Notes: generated by a model not told the origin, from the letters alone. DNA of 64,000 nt from Vibrio rotiferianus CAIM 577 = LMG 21460 (GCF_002741985.1 NZ_APHW01000104.1:1-64000), one strand, 5' to 3'. Counted from the stretch's first letter, positions 1 through 9,231 are shown. Translations and numbers: made by a program.

Positions 1-1421
1 GTTGCTGCTCGTTGCTGCTGTTGCTGCTGTTGCTGCTGTTGCTGCTGTTGCTGCTGTTGCTGCTGTTGCTGCTGTTGCTGCTGTTGCTTCAGTTTCTCCT
101 CTACAACCGACAGGTTCTTTTTCGCAGCTTCAAAGTCAGGCTTTTCTTGAATTACGTTTTTATAGAGCTCCGCCGCATCCTCAAGCTGCCCGTTCTTAGC
201 AAGTGCGTTTGCCAAGTTGTAGCGGCCATCAAGGCTTGAATTATTGGAGAATGCTTCTATCGCACTTTCGTAATCCCCAGCTTGGTAGCTTGCTGCGCCT
301 TTCCAGTTAGGATCAGTAAAGGTACTTTGGGCTTTTTCGTATGCACCTTGTTGATAAAGCTGTTCGCCTTGTTGGTTTTGATTCAAGAACGCATTGGCTT
401 CTGCTTTCGGTGTCCAACTCATCGGTAATACGGTCGCTACTAATACCCAAATCATGCCTCGACGGAAGAGTAGGGCAGCAGGAATCAACAGCAGAGGTAG
501 CAACCAGAAACCACCGTTCAAGCGAGAGTCGGTTTTAACGTCGTCACTTTGTTTGGCGGCAAGGTTGTTACTCGCGTTATTAGTAAACGCGGCAATGTTC
601 TCAACATCACGGTTATTGTGTTGAATTGGCACAAATAATCCGCCGGTCTCTTTGGCTAACTTCTGTAAGTTTTTCAGGTTAGTCTTCGCTACCACGGTGT
701 TGCCTTGTCGGCTCTTCATCAAAGAACCATCCGGAAGAGCAATTGGTGCACCAGTTGATGTGCCGATAGCGAGTACTGACACACGAATGTCTTTACCGTT
801 TAGTAACGCTAATGAGCGAGATAGTTCGGAGTCATCCAAATCATCTGCCAGCACGACGATGTCACCTTGATTGACGCCCGCTTGAGTAAACTGACCAAGC
901 GCGGTTTCAATCGCTGATGGTAAGTTGGATCCTTGATAAGGCATTAACTCAGGAGACAAGTTTTCGATGATGCCTGCGAGTGTGTTGGAATCTGTCGTTA
1001 GTGGACTTAACGTATAAGCATCGCCCGCGTACGCGACCAAACCTGTTGAGCCTTCTTTCCATTTCGGCAATAAATCCAACGCTTTATAGCGAGTTTGTGA
1101 CAGGCGATTTGGCTTCACATCGGTTGCGTACATAGAGCGCGACATATCCAGAACTAACACTCGGTTTTGGCTTAGTTCAAAGCTTGGTCGTGTGTTGGAT
1201 TGCCAACTTGGGCCTGCTAAAGCGATACAAGCGATCGCCCATGTTATTCCCCATATGGCAAAGTAGTGCTTGGTTTTCACTGAATGACCAAGCATTTTTG
1301 CCAAATGAGGCGCAATCAACGATGACTTTTTGGTTCTGTATTGGTTGTTAATCGTAAGGACGACAGGAATGACAAGCAAACCCAGCAACCAATAAGGATT
1401 TAGGAAAGTAAACTCAGCCAT
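1..1421 (-). CDS. BatB/BatC-type VWA-TPR membrane protein, 3' end beyond window
   Basis: Reads from the ATG at 1421 leftwards and is still open at base 1, so the C-terminus is missing. The N-terminus has a hydrophobic segment starting MAEFTFLNPYWLLG, as in BatB. It is followed by a von Willebrand A domain with a MIDAS-like DMSRSM (about 1160-1140), then ADDLDDSE, a membrane segment near 500, and at least one TPR-like stretch (LYQQGAYEKAQS, YNLANALAKNGQ). It ends in a run of 25 glutamines. The BatB (VWA) and BatC (TPR) parts are therefore fused, which is common in gammaproteobacteria. It overlaps BatA by 8 nt and is the last visible gene of the MoxR operon; BatD would be expected just outside. 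The family is linked to envelope stress tolerance, with exact function unsettled. Confidence 0.85.
   Translation of the reverse strand, partial: MAEFTFLNPYWLLGLLVIPVVLTINNQYRTKKSSLIAPHLAKMLGHSVKTKHYFAIWGITWAIACIALAGPSWQSNTRPSFELSQNRVLVLDMSRSMYATDVKPNRLSQTRYKALDLLPKWKEGSTGLVAYAGDAYTLSPLTTDSNTLAGIIENLSPELMPYQGSNLPSAIETALGQFTQAGVNQGDIVVLADDLDDSELSRSLALLNGKDIRVSVLAIGTSTGAPIALPDGSLMKSRQGNTVVAKTNLKNLQKLAKETGGLFVPIQHNNRDVENIAAFTNNASNNLAAKQSDDVKTDSRLNGGFWLLPLLLIPAALLFRRGMIWVLVATVLPMSWTPKAEANAFLNQNQQGEQLYQQGAYEKAQSTFTDPNWKGAASYQAGDYESAIEAFSNNSSLDGRYNLANALAKNGQLEDAAELYKNVIQEKPDFEAAKKNLSVVEEKLKQQQQQQQQQQQQQQQQQQQQQQQQQRAA
11..86 (-). repeat. Poly-glutamine microsatellite (9-bp unit CAACAGCAG)
   Basis: Eight complete 9-bp units plus a partial one encode 25 consecutive Gln codons in the BatB/C frame (codons from 86 down to 12). 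A single extra C at position 10 interrupts the pattern: bases 1-9 are another copy of the unit but lie one base out of phase, so the frame reads Arg-Ala-Ala instead of more Gln. Confidence 0.9.
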
Positions 1422-2418
1422 GTTTTCTCCTTAGAACAAACAGGAACACGGAAAGCACAAGGGCAGCACCTAGTGGGTAAGGGAACCATTCCGACTGAGG
1501 GCGCCAAGTTTGCGTGTCGCTAGAAACTGGCTCTAGTTGATTAATGGTGTCGTAGATCGTTTCAAGTTCTTTGGCATCACGCGCTCGGAAGTACTTACCA
1601 CCAGTCATCTCTGCAATCTTTGTCAGCGTTTGCTCATCAAGATCTGAGGCGGTATTGACTTTGCGCGTCATGAAGAAGTCTTTCACCATCATTTCACCAG
1701 CGCCCACACCTACGGTGTAGATGGTTGCGTTGTATTTTTTAGCGATTTCAGCGGCTTCAAGCGGATCAAGTACACCTGCTGTATTGCTACCATCGCTGAG
1801 TAAGATCATCACACGTTGTGGTGCGTCACTGTCTACAAAGGTTTTGGTGCCTAAGCCGATACCATCACCAATCGCGGTGCGCTGGCCAACCAAGCCAATG
1901 ACGGTTTGATTGATCTGTTGCATCACGGTTTTACGGTCAGCGGTTAGCGGTGTTTGTAGATAAGCATGATCACCAAATAGAACTACTCCTAAGCGGTCGC
2001 CTTGGCGTTTTTCTACAAAATCAGATAAGACTCTTTTAACGGCAGTTAGACGGTCTATGTATTCACCGTTGTCGTTCATGTCTTCTTTCTGCATAGAGCC
2101 AGATAAGTCGACCACTAACATCATGTCACGGTATTTCGGTTGGAACTCAACCGGGTCGCCATACCAAACTGGGCGAGCACAAGCGACAACCAACAGAGCC
2201 CATACGCTAATAGACAGGAATTTTTGCACGACCTGTTTTGGTTTGTTGCTGTGTTTGTTGTCTGGCAGGTACGCCAGCTTAATTTCAGCTTGCTGAGTCT
2301 CTTCAGGGAAAAACTTATAAATCAGCCAAGGTAGGGGCAGTAACAATAGTGCCCACCACCAGACGAACTCAATGTTCAACCACTGAGAGAGGCCCGAAAC
2401 GAGAGTTGCCTCAGTCAC
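1414..2418 (-). CDS. BatA-type VWA domain membrane protein
   Basis: A 334-aa protein when started at the GTG at 2418, which overlaps the stop of the upstream gene by 8 nt. A longer reading from 2478 would overlap that gene by 68 nt and adds a basic, non-family N-terminus. Hydrophobic segments are visible near residues 17-33, 66-82 and close to the C-terminus (LGAALVLSVFLFVL). The VWA domain carries the metal-site motif DLSGSM at residues 104-109. The order MoxR, DUF58, DUF4381, BatA, BatB/C is the classic Bat operon. The VWA domain is presumed to be exposed to the periplasm and to act with the MoxR ATPase in envelope protein assembly or stress survival; that role is family-level inference. 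Confidence 0.88.
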   Translation of the reverse strand: MTEATLVSGLSQWLNIEFVWWWALLLLPLPWLIYKFFPEETQQAEIKLAYLPDNKHSNKPKQVVQKFLSISVWALLVVACARPVWYGDPVEFQPKYRDMMLVVDLSGSMQKEDMNDNGEYIDRLTAVKRVLSDFVEKRQGDRLGVVLFGDHAYLQTPLTADRKTVMQQINQTVIGLVGQRTAIGDGIGLGTKTFVDSDAPQRVMILLSDGSNTAGVLDPLEAAEIAKKYNATIYTVGVGAGEMMVKDFFMTRKVNTASDLDEQTLTKIAEMTGGKYFRARDAKELETIYDTINQLEPVSSDTQTWRPQSEWFPYPLGAALVLSVFLFVLRRKHG

Positions 2419-2887
2419 GAGTTTTTGCCTTTTTCTTTGGTGGCAATGCGGTTTCAATCCAGAAAGCGCAATCATCAATTAAGGCTTGATGCTGTTCTTG
2501 ACCAGACTTTTGATACAGCGCCGCTTGCCACTGTTGTTGTTTATCGACAAATCGAGTTTCTTTGGTGTAGCTATCAAGAAACTCGTACCAAGCAGAACCT
2601 GTTAATGGCGCGATTTCTTCACGAGGGAAGTAACTCAAAGCCGCTTGACGAAGAACCTCTAATGCAGAAGACGGTGTGTGTGGTGTGATCGGGTTGGTCA
2701 ATAATTTCAATGCGGTCTTCTTAGCAACGAGACGCTTTGTACGCCATCTTAAGTACAGTACGACGATTAAGATGGAGAGAACTACACCGCCCAGAACAGC
2801 CCACCATCCCCAAGCAAGTGGGAACCAATCAGGTGCATTCGGTAGGATTAAAGGTTCAAGGTTTAGGCTTTGATTATTCGTTGTCAT
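2411..2887 (-). CDS. DUF4381 family single-pass membrane protein
   Basis: A 158-aa protein with one clear transmembrane segment at about residues 28-47 (after LAWG) and a basic cytoplasmic region (RWRTKRLVAKK) followed by a helical domain. The C-terminus is very basic (PPKKKAKTRD). This size, topology and position between a DUF58 gene and BatA are typical of DUF4381 members of Bat operons. It overlaps BatA by 8 nt and starts 43 nt after the DUF58 stop, so it is translated from the same message. The molecular role is unknown; a membrane adaptor for the VWA proteins is the usual guess. Confidence 0.8.
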   Translation of the reverse strand: MTTNNQSLNLEPLILPNAPDWFPLAWGWWAVLGGVVLSILIVVLYLRWRTKRLVAKKTALKLLTNPITPHTPSSALEVLRQAALSYFPREEIAPLTGSAWYEFLDSYTKETRFVDKQQQWQAALYQKSGQEQHQALIDDCAFWIETALPPKKKAKTRD

Positions 2888-2930
2888 TATTATTACTACT
2901 GCTTGAATGATTTGTATGTTGTTGCTTTGA

Positions 2931-3857
2931 TTAGCTTAACTGCTGAACCAGCGGTAACCCGCTCGACAGACTGTTAAATGGAATTGCCATTGAATGACAC
3001 TGCTGTTTAATGGCTTGTTGATGCTTAACGAAGTGAGACTCCAACTCCTGGCGCTGTCCTTTCGAGCCGAAGTTGAACCACTGACTTCGATGACCATCGG
3101 ATGCTTTTGCTTGGCCTCGGAAGTCGGTTTCGCCTCGCTCTAAGGGATCATAGAATTGAACCGCACGAACGCTGTTGTGTTGCTTTAACCGACGTAGTTG
3201 AACCAGCTCTTTCTCTTCCACTTGAGCAAAGTCGCTCAGCAGAATGAGTTCACTGCCTTTCGGCGTTAGGTTGTGTAGCGTTTCAATTGCGCTCATGTAA
3301 GGCAGTGTGCGTGTGCTGTCAGCTTGTTGATTCGTAAGCAATTGGTTGTGAGTATTCACTATCGCGTCAAGAATTCTCAGCCCTTGTTTTTGAAGAGAAG
3401 AAGGGCGGAACTCAATACACTGGGAACCATCATCTATCACCGCGCCGATGCGGTCTTTCTTGGCTAATGTCAGCCAAATCAAGACGCTAGCGAAATGCGC
3501 CAGTTGAACCGACTTCAATACATATTGCGATCCAAAGTGCATGCTTGGGCTCAAGTCGATGTATAAGATCACCGCTTGCTCTTTGTCTTCAGCAAACAAC
3601 TTGGTGTGCGCTTTTCCCGTTCGAGCCGTGACTCGCCAATCGATGCTGCGAATATCATCACCCGCTTGGTATTGGCGCACTTCCATGAAGTCCATACCGC
3701 GCCCTTTTTGACGACTGGTATGGTTACCGCTCATTTGAGACCAAATACTCTGGGCTGGTGGCAACCAACGAACCGATTGAGTGCGATATTGAAGCAGCTC
3801 TTCAAGGGTTAATGTCACCCCATTCGCATGAGGTGGCAATGCATATGATGCAGACAT
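2931..3857 (-). CDS. DUF58 domain protein of the MoxR/Bat operon
   Basis: A 308-aa soluble protein. It carries the DUF58 signature: RGMDF (residues 53-57), DIRSIDWRVTART (68-80) and then a VWA-like DLSPSM (101-106). The gene begins 14 nt after the MoxR stop, which argues for co-transcription and coupled translation. DUF58 proteins nearly always sit next to MoxR ATPases and are thought to be their partners or substrates. No signal peptide is visible, so it should be cytoplasmic. Confidence 0.88.
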   Translation of the reverse strand: MSASYALPPHANGVTLTLEELLQYRTQSVRWLPPAQSIWSQMSGNHTSRQKGRGMDFMEVRQYQAGDDIRSIDWRVTARTGKAHTKLFAEDKEQAVILYIDLSPSMHFGSQYVLKSVQLAHFASVLIWLTLAKKDRIGAVIDDGSQCIEFRPSSLQKQGLRILDAIVNTHNQLLTNQQADSTRTLPYMSAIETLHNLTPKGSELILLSDFAQVEEKELVQLRRLKQHNSVRAVQFYDPLERGETDFRGQAKASDGHRSQWFNFGSKGQRQELESHFVKHQQAIKQQCHSMAIPFNSLSSGLPLVQQLS

Positions 3858-3871
3858 GTCACCTACCTACG

Positions 3872-4828
3872 TTATGCGCTACCTACAAGATTAAGAAGCT
3901 TGTCGATAACCTGATTTGCTGTAATGCCTTCTGCCTGAGCGTGGTAGCTAAGCAGCAGACGGTGACGTAGCACAGGGTAGGCCATGGCTTGAACGTCTTC
4001 TGGTGAAACGAAGTCACGACCTGCCAGCCACGCATGAGCACGAGCACAACGGTCAAGGGCGATCGTCGCACGCGGGCTCACACCCATAGATAGCCATTTA
4101 GCAAGCTCTGAGTCGTAATCACTTGGCTGTCGAGTCGCCATCACAAGACGAACGATGTATTGCTCAATCGCATCTGCCATGTGGATGTTGAGTACTTCTT
4201 TGCGTGCGGTGAAGATGTCTTCTTGGCTCAAGCTTGGACGCTCAATCGTCGCTTCGCCTTTTGCCTCACCACGGTTGATGCGCAAGATAGCCAACTCATG
4301 TTCCGCATCTGGATAATCCACATCAAGGTGCAGCAAGAAACGGTCAAGCTGCGCTTCTGGGAGCGGGTAAGTACCTTCTTGCTCGATTGGGTTTTGAGTT
4401 GCCATCACCAAGAACAGCTCTGGGAGTGCATATGTGTTTCGTCCCGCTGTCACTTGCTTCTCAGCCATTGCTTCAAGCATCGCGGCTTGCACTTTAGCTG
4501 GCGCACGGTTGATCTCATCAGCAAGGATCAGTGAGTTGAAAATAGGACCAGACTGGAAAGTGAACTCGCCTGTCTCTGGACGGAAGATATCTGTACCCGT
4601 CAAGTCCGCTGGCAGTAAGTCTGGTGTGAACTGAATACGGTGGAAATCACCTTCTACACAATCCGATAGAGATTTCACCGCACGGGTCTTAGCCAATCCT
4701 GGAGGACCTTCAACCAAGATATGCCCATCGGCAAGTAGAGCAATGAGAAGCTGTTTAACGAGATCATGCTGACCAATGATCTGAGACTCTAAGTAGCTTT
4801 GAAGAGTTTCGAAGTTTGTTTTGTGCAT
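3872..4828 (-). CDS. MoxR-family AAA+ ATPase
   Basis: A 318-aa AAA+ protein. Walker A is GPPGLAKT (residues 41-48), Walker B ILADE (101-105), followed by INRAP and the MoxR-typical MATQNPIEQEGTYPLPEAQ sensor segment, with arginine-rich sensor 2 features further on (SPRATIALDRCARAHA). First gene of a five-gene minus-strand operon with DUF58, DUF4381, BatA and BatB/C. MoxR proteins are chaperone-like ATPases that help mature metal-containing or envelope complexes; which target applies here cannot be read from sequence. The start at 4828 has only a weak ribosome site (GAGAG). Confidence 0.92.
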   Translation of the reverse strand: MHKTNFETLQSYLESQIIGQHDLVKQLLIALLADGHILVEGPPGLAKTRAVKSLSDCVEGDFHRIQFTPDLLPADLTGTDIFRPETGEFTFQSGPIFNSLILADEINRAPAKVQAAMLEAMAEKQVTAGRNTYALPELFLVMATQNPIEQEGTYPLPEAQLDRFLLHLDVDYPDAEHELAILRINRGEAKGEATIERPSLSQEDIFTARKEVLNIHMADAIEQYIVRLVMATRQPSDYDSELAKWLSMGVSPRATIALDRCARAHAWLAGRDFVSPEDVQAMAYPVLRHRLLLSYHAQAEGITANQVIDKLLNLVGSA

Positions 4829-5146
4829 TTTTTGGACTCTCTGGTATCCATATGATTCTTGTTGTGTGTATTTGTCCTTGGATTGTCGAGAAAAGTTCCG
4901 GCCTGGACACGCAATTTATCTTTCCAATATTGGGATGCATATAATAATTGCAACCGCTTGGTAGTTGTGTCTTTTGTCACTAAATATTGAGTTGCACAGC
5001 AATTTCAAAAAAATGTGAGAAAAACCTCTAGTTCTCTGCTGTGATGTCGATATAACCTGCGTGAATATTTGCTTGTAAAGGCAGTCCCCATAGCTGATTT
5101 TATAAAATATCAGCGCATAATGAGTGATTCTATTGAAGGTCCATAA
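4829..5146. other. Divergent intergenic region with a near-palindrome before the chemoreceptor
   Basis: 318 bp separating the leftward MoxR operon from the rightward chemoreceptor, so it must hold both promoters. The clearest structure is an inverted repeat at 5093-5114, GCTGAT (5093-5098) and ATCAGC (5109-5114) around an AT-rich centre, ending 32 bp before the chemoreceptor start. It may be an operator or an mRNA hairpin. I see no convincing sigma-70 boxes. Confidence 0.4.
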
Positions 5147-7063
5147 ATGCTTAAATTTAGTTCATTGAGTATTAAACAAAAGGTTGTACTTGGTATTACA
5201 TTTGCTGTGCTTGCCTCTACAATTATTGTTGGTGTGATGGCACAACGTCATGCCAAAGAAGTTTTAAGTCATCGACTTATTGATATTGAATTGCCAGCAA
5301 TGTTGCAACAAATTAACACGGAAATAGACCGTGAAGTTGTTCAGATGCAACAGGCAGCCAAGCAATTGGCTACGAATGAGTTTGTAGTTGAAGCGGTTTC
5401 GACGACTGATCGCAACTCACAAGTTGAATCGAAATTAGTTCAGCAGTTAAACAATGTGAAATCTCAATATAAGCTGAATGATGCATCGGTTGCGAACCGT
5501 GATACAGCATACTACTGGAACCAAAATGGTTTCTTACGTCAACTAAACCGTTCACAAGACGGGTGGTTCTTTGGTTTTACTTCATCTGGCCAAGAAACGT
5601 CGGTAAGTGTATTCCAAGAGGCAAATGGCGAAGTAAAAATGTTCGCGAACTATCAGGATCTTTCCGGTACTTCGATGTCAGGTTTATCTAAGTCAATGGA
5701 TGATATGGTGTCACTGCTGAATGGTTTCAAAATTGAAGATACTGGCTATGTGTTCCTTACAAACAGTAAAGGCGATATCCAAATTCATCGTCAGCAAGGT
5801 AAAAACAAGTCTTCTATTAATCAGCTATTCGGTAGTCAGGCATCTCAACTGCTAAACAAAGGTAATTTCAATCTTGTAACTACTGAATTTGAAGGCCAAG
5901 AGATGTTTGTGTCTAGCTTGTATGTTCCTTCAATGGACTGGTTTGTTGTTGGTGTTGTACCAGTAAATGAAGTGTTCGCTGATCTAAATGCAACTGGTCA
6001 AAAAATGATGCTGACGACGGCAATTGTGGCGCTCATTTTTATTGCTATGGGTGTGTTGCTAGCGAATAGCATTACGAATCCAATTAAATTGATTGCAGAC
6101 CGATTTACCGATCTTGGACAAGGCGAAGGTGATTTGGCCCAACGTATCGAGATCAAAGGCAATGATGAGATAGCTCAATTGTCAAAAGGCTTTAATGGCT
6201 TTATTGAGAAAATCCATGCAACGATGAAAGAAGTGTCTCTGACAAGCAACTCACTAAGTGAAGCAGCTGAAGGCGTATCTCATAAAGCGACGACGACTCA
6301 TGACAATAGCCAAGAACAGCGAGATCAAACGATTCAAGTTGTAACGGCAATTAACCAGATGGGTGCGACGATCAGTGAGATTGCATCCAATGCTGCGACG
6401 GCCGCGGACACAGCTAATCAAGCATCGGACAATACCCAAACTGGTAGACAAGTTGTCACTCAGGCAAAAGAAGTAATCAGCCGCCTAGCTGGCGATGTAG
6501 AAACCACAAGCATGGTTGTAGCTCAATTGGCAACGACCACAAAAGATATTGGTTCTATCCTTGATGTAATTCGTGATATCTCTGAGCAAACTAACTTACT
6601 TGCACTTAACGCAGCGATTGAAGCGGCGCGAGCTGGTGAGCAAGGTCGTGGTTTTGCAGTAGTAGCTGATGAGGTTCGAAACCTAGCTTCACGTACAGCT
6701 GACTCGACAGAAGAAATTCAGAAGATGATCAATCAACTTCAGAGCGACGCGCAAGATGCGGTAACCGCAATGGAAGCTGGTAAAGCAGTAACGTTTGAAG
6801 GTGTAGCATCGACAGATGAAGCTGTTGAAGTGCTGATGAATATCTCTGAGCGTATTGCAGATATTTCAGACCGAAACACGCAAGTAGCAACGGCAACCGA
6901 AGAGCAATCAACAGTCGTTCATACAATCAATCAGAATATCGAAGAGATAAACGCAATTAACGAAGCGACAACAACAACCGCTGAAGAGCTTGCGAATGCT
7001 AGTCAGGAATTGCGTGACCTATCTTCTCGTCTGGACAAGATGGTAGGTAGCTTCAAGCTCTAG
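5147..7063 (+). CDS. Methyl-accepting chemotaxis protein
   Basis: A 638-aa transmembrane chemoreceptor. TM1 lies near residues 12-32, followed by a periplasmic ligand domain of about 250 residues whose pattern (ETSVSVFQEANGEVKMF, DTGYVFLTNSKGDIQIH) resembles a double-Cache sensor. TM2 is about residues 287-309, then a HAMP linker and the signalling coiled coil. The conserved hairpin tip ISEQTNLLALNAAIEAARAGE begins near residue 478. The ribosome site GAAGG precedes the ATG. The C-terminus (VGSFKL) lacks a CheR-tethering NWETF-type pentapeptide. The ligand is unknown. A 66-aa gene follows 55 nt later and may share the transcript. Confidence 0.93.
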   Translation: MLKFSSLSIKQKVVLGITFAVLASTIIVGVMAQRHAKEVLSHRLIDIELPAMLQQINTEIDREVVQMQQAAKQLATNEFVVEAVSTTDRNSQVESKLVQQLNNVKSQYKLNDASVANRDTAYYWNQNGFLRQLNRSQDGWFFGFTSSGQETSVSVFQEANGEVKMFANYQDLSGTSMSGLSKSMDDMVSLLNGFKIEDTGYVFLTNSKGDIQIHRQQGKNKSSINQLFGSQASQLLNKGNFNLVTTEFEGQEMFVSSLYVPSMDWFVVGVVPVNEVFADLNATGQKMMLTTAIVALIFIAMGVLLANSITNPIKLIADRFTDLGQGEGDLAQRIEIKGNDEIAQLSKGFNGFIEKIHATMKEVSLTSNSLSEAAEGVSHKATTTHDNSQEQRDQTIQVVTAINQMGATISEIASNAATAADTANQASDNTQTGRQVVTQAKEVISRLAGDVETTSMVVAQLATTTKDIGSILDVIRDISEQTNLLALNAAIEAARAGEQGRGFAVVADEVRNLASRTADSTEEIQKMINQLQSDAQDAVTAMEAGKAVTFEGVASTDEAVEVLMNISERIADISDRNTQVATATEEQSTVVHTINQNIEEINAINEATTTTAEELANASQELRDLSSRLDKMVGSFKL

Positions 7064-7118
7064 AGTTGGGTAGAATGTAGCAAGTGCTTTTGATTTTAAC
7101 TACATTTGGTAAGTATCG

Positions 7119-7319
7119 ATGAACGACTTTGAAAAAGAGCTGGAGATGATTTCTCAAGAAGCAGCTCAAGAGCCTGAAGTTAAACTTCCTTCTCTAGATG
7201 AGCAGAAACAAATTGCTGCTGAACTGAAAAAGCTAGAGGCTGAGGGTAAGTTGACTCCGGAAGTATTAGAGCAATACTTTGGTAAGTTCAATCAGAAAAA
7301 TTCAGTGCCAGTGCATTAA
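7119..7319 (+). CDS. Small acidic hypothetical protein
   Basis: A 66-aa protein, rich in Glu and Lys and predicted helical, with no signal peptide or membrane segment. I do not recognise a family. It begins 55 nt after the chemoreceptor stop and ends 6 nt before a good intrinsic terminator (7325-7343), which supports a real gene that closes the chemoreceptor transcript. The composition (LDEQKQIAAELKKLEAEGK) and length are like those of small coiled-coil adaptor proteins, but no function can be assigned. The ribosome site is weak. Confidence 0.6.
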   Translation: MNDFEKELEMISQEAAQEPEVKLPSLDEQKQIAAELKKLEAEGKLTPEVLEQYFGKFNQKNSVPVH

Positions 7320-7324
7320 TAAAG

Positions 7325-7347
7325 AGGGAGTTTTATACTCCCTTTTC
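7325..7347 (+). terminator. Intrinsic terminator after the chemoreceptor pair
   Basis: Stem AGGGAGT (7325-7331) pairs with ACTCCCT (7337-7343) and is followed by a short T-rich stretch. It lies just downstream of the 66-aa gene. Confidence 0.75.
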
Positions 7348-7493
7348 TTATCTTTTTATTTAATTTATACTCAGTGTTAACTCCTTCCATTTTTTTCGCT
7401 TTAAGCCCAACCTTTTTCATACTTGACAATAACCTCGACCTACCTAAATCTATTGCGTATTTCAAACCAAACTATTAAAGGACTTGAATAGCA

Positions 7494-8165
7494 ATGGTGA
7501 GCGGATCTAAAAGTAATGTTATTTTGGTAACGGAAGACAGCTTACAGTCATCTTTACTTAAAGAAATTCTAGAAAATAAATTAAGAATCAACGTATTTTT
7601 ACTCTCTCCAGATAAGCTCATTGCATTTAAAGCGATGTCAGGGAATATATCTACGATCATTCTTGATTCCAGTGTGGTCAGTGAAGATATGTACTCACAT
7701 TATATGGAACTGAAAAAGACAGAATTTAGTAATGCTGAAGAAATTCTGATTAATTGTGACAAGAATATACCTACGGAAGAGTTGTTCGCGTGGTCGAGCT
7801 TGAGCGGTATTTTTTACAACTCTGATGATATCCATACTTTACAGATTGGCATAGGGAAGATTCTGCAAGGTGAGATGTGGTTTAGTAGGAAGCTCGCTCA
7901 GCAGTACATAACCCATCTTCGTAGGCACTTTAAACCAGTCAGCCGAAATACGAAGACGGTGCTTACTAAGCGAGAAAGACAGATAATAACCTTTTTATCC
8001 ATGGGAGCATCAAACCAACAAATTGCTGAAAATTTATTCGTGAGTGAAAATACAGTAAAAACGCACTTGCATAATATATTTAAGAAAATAGAAGTCAAAA
8101 ATAGAGTGCAAGCACTAATTTGGGCAAAAGATAATATATCAAACGTTCAAGAAGTATCTTACTAA
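7494..8165 (+). CDS. VpsT/CpsQ-type LuxR-family regulator, c-di-GMP-binding type
   Basis: A 223-aa regulator with an N-terminal receiver-like domain lacking the usual phosphoryl-acceptor context and a C-terminal LuxR helix-turn-helix (about residues 158-215: LTKRERQIITFL, ENTVKTHLHNIF). The sequence WFSR at residues 129-132 matches the W[FLM][TS]R motif by which the Vibrio VpsT/CpsQ family binds c-di-GMP. Ribosome site AAAGGA precedes the ATG. It stands directly upstream of a paralogue (8389-9033) but is separated from it by a strong terminator, so the two are independently transcribed. It could be the counterpart of V. parahaemolyticus ScrO or ScrP; sequence alone does not tell me which. Confidence 0.85.
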   Translation: MVSGSKSNVILVTEDSLQSSLLKEILENKLRINVFLLSPDKLIAFKAMSGNISTIILDSSVVSEDMYSHYMELKKTEFSNAEEILINCDKNIPTEELFAWSSLSGIFYNSDDIHTLQIGIGKILQGEMWFSRKLAQQYITHLRRHFKPVSRNTKTVLTKRERQIITFLSMGASNQQIAENLFVSENTVKTHLHNIFKKIEVKNRVQALIWAKDNISNVQEVSY

Positions 8166-8223
8166 TCTATTTGTTAATTATTTTTGCGACTCATATCTAC
8201 TGAATAGTACAAAAAATTGCCAT

Positions 8224-8254
8224 GTGTTTCTCATTTGAGAAACACTTTTTTTTT
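8224..8254 (+). terminator. Strong intrinsic terminator
   Basis: Perfect 9-bp stem GTGTTTCTC (8224-8232) / GAGAAACAC (8237-8245) with an ATTT loop, followed by nine T residues. It separates the two LuxR-type regulator genes. Confidence 0.93.
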
Positions 8255-8388
8255 ATTTTGAATTTTTTACTTGCAACCATTTTATTCTTTCCCTATTCAA
8301 ATTAATCTGTATTAACTAGCACTAAGATACTAATTATACCAATTGAGTGCAGTAGGCAGGATTTAAATTTAAATGGTAGAGAAGAGAC

Positions 8389-9033
8389 ATGGAAAGTATT
8401 CAAGTTAATCCAGAAGTACTATTAATTACTCAGCAAAGCTTACAAAGTGAAAACTTTAGGGATATGCTTGCATCAAGAGTAGATACGAAAATAACGACGA
8501 TTAACTTAGACAATCCATATCAAAATCTGTGTAGCGAAAAGTACTATTTACTAGTTGACTTTTCTGCCGATATGTCCGAAGAAATGATGAGTCATTTAAA
8601 ATCAGACGATCGTGTTATAGGTACGATTTTACTAAATCTAACTAAGGATCTGGCGATTGAAGAGTTGGCAGACTGGCCCCTATTAAAGGGAATCTTTAAG
8701 CCAACTGACTCCATTGATACCCTTTGTAAAGCTTTGAAAGGTATACTTGACGGTGATAATTGGTTATCACGAAGAATGCTGGATCAGCTAGTTTCATATC
8801 ATGAAGCTAAGAAATACCGCATTGAAGAACCGGAACTTGAGATTGATTTGACAAGGCGCGAGGTACAGGTTCTCCAAATGTTGAAAGAAGGCGGTTCCAA
8901 TATGGAAATTGCGGATTCACTTTTTATTAGTGAACATACAATTAAGTCCCACCTTTACAATATCTTCAGAAAAATAGAAGTAAAAAACCGAAATCAAGCT
9001 ACAAGATGGGCAAAGAAAAATCTGAAAGCTTGA
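8389..9033 (+). CDS. cpsQ: CpsQ-like c-di-GMP-responsive LuxR-family regulator
   Basis: A 214-aa protein related to the upstream regulator: degenerate receiver domain, the c-di-GMP motif WLSR at residues 125-128, and a LuxR DNA-binding domain (LTRREVQVLQML, EHTIKSHLYNIFRKIEVKN). Ribosome site AGAAGAGA precedes the ATG. In V. parahaemolyticus, CpsQ is encoded next to mfpABC and drives expression of the RTX matrix protein when c-di-GMP is high. Here the same four genes follow in the same order (RTX protein, ABC exporter, membrane fusion protein), which is why the symbol is offered. The 198-bp gap to the RTX gene is large enough for a separate, CpsQ-dependent promoter. Assignment rests on motif and gene order, not alignment. 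Confidence 0.75.
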   Translation: MESIQVNPEVLLITQQSLQSENFRDMLASRVDTKITTINLDNPYQNLCSEKYYLLVDFSADMSEEMMSHLKSDDRVIGTILLNLTKDLAIEELADWPLLKGIFKPTDSIDTLCKALKGILDGDNWLSRRMLDQLVSYHEAKKYRIEEPELEIDLTRREVQVLQMLKEGGSNMEIADSLFISEHTIKSHLYNIFRKIEVKNRNQATRWAKKNLKA

Positions 9034-9231
9034 CTATAGATTCATGATTACAAATGACTTTATATATAAAAGTACCAATAGATGGTTATTTCTATTGAGT
9101 CGCAACTCTTAAAGTTTCATTCCATATTCAAACTTCTTTCCTTTGGCCATTTACTAAGATCAGCGGGTCTGGATCTCAAGTCGTAAGGTGCTGACATTCT
9201 AATAACGTAAAGGAAAGTAGAGGAACTCTGT

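Noticed and set aside
2..239. Plus-strand frames reading poly-Ala/Val or poly-Leu at the left edge
   Set aside because: They are alternate readings of the CAG/CAA repeat encoding Gln in the minus-strand BatB/C gene.
4160..4534. 124-codon plus-strand frame
   Set aside because: Lies wholly opposite the MoxR gene, has no family resemblance or ribosome site, and follows from codon bias of the real gene.
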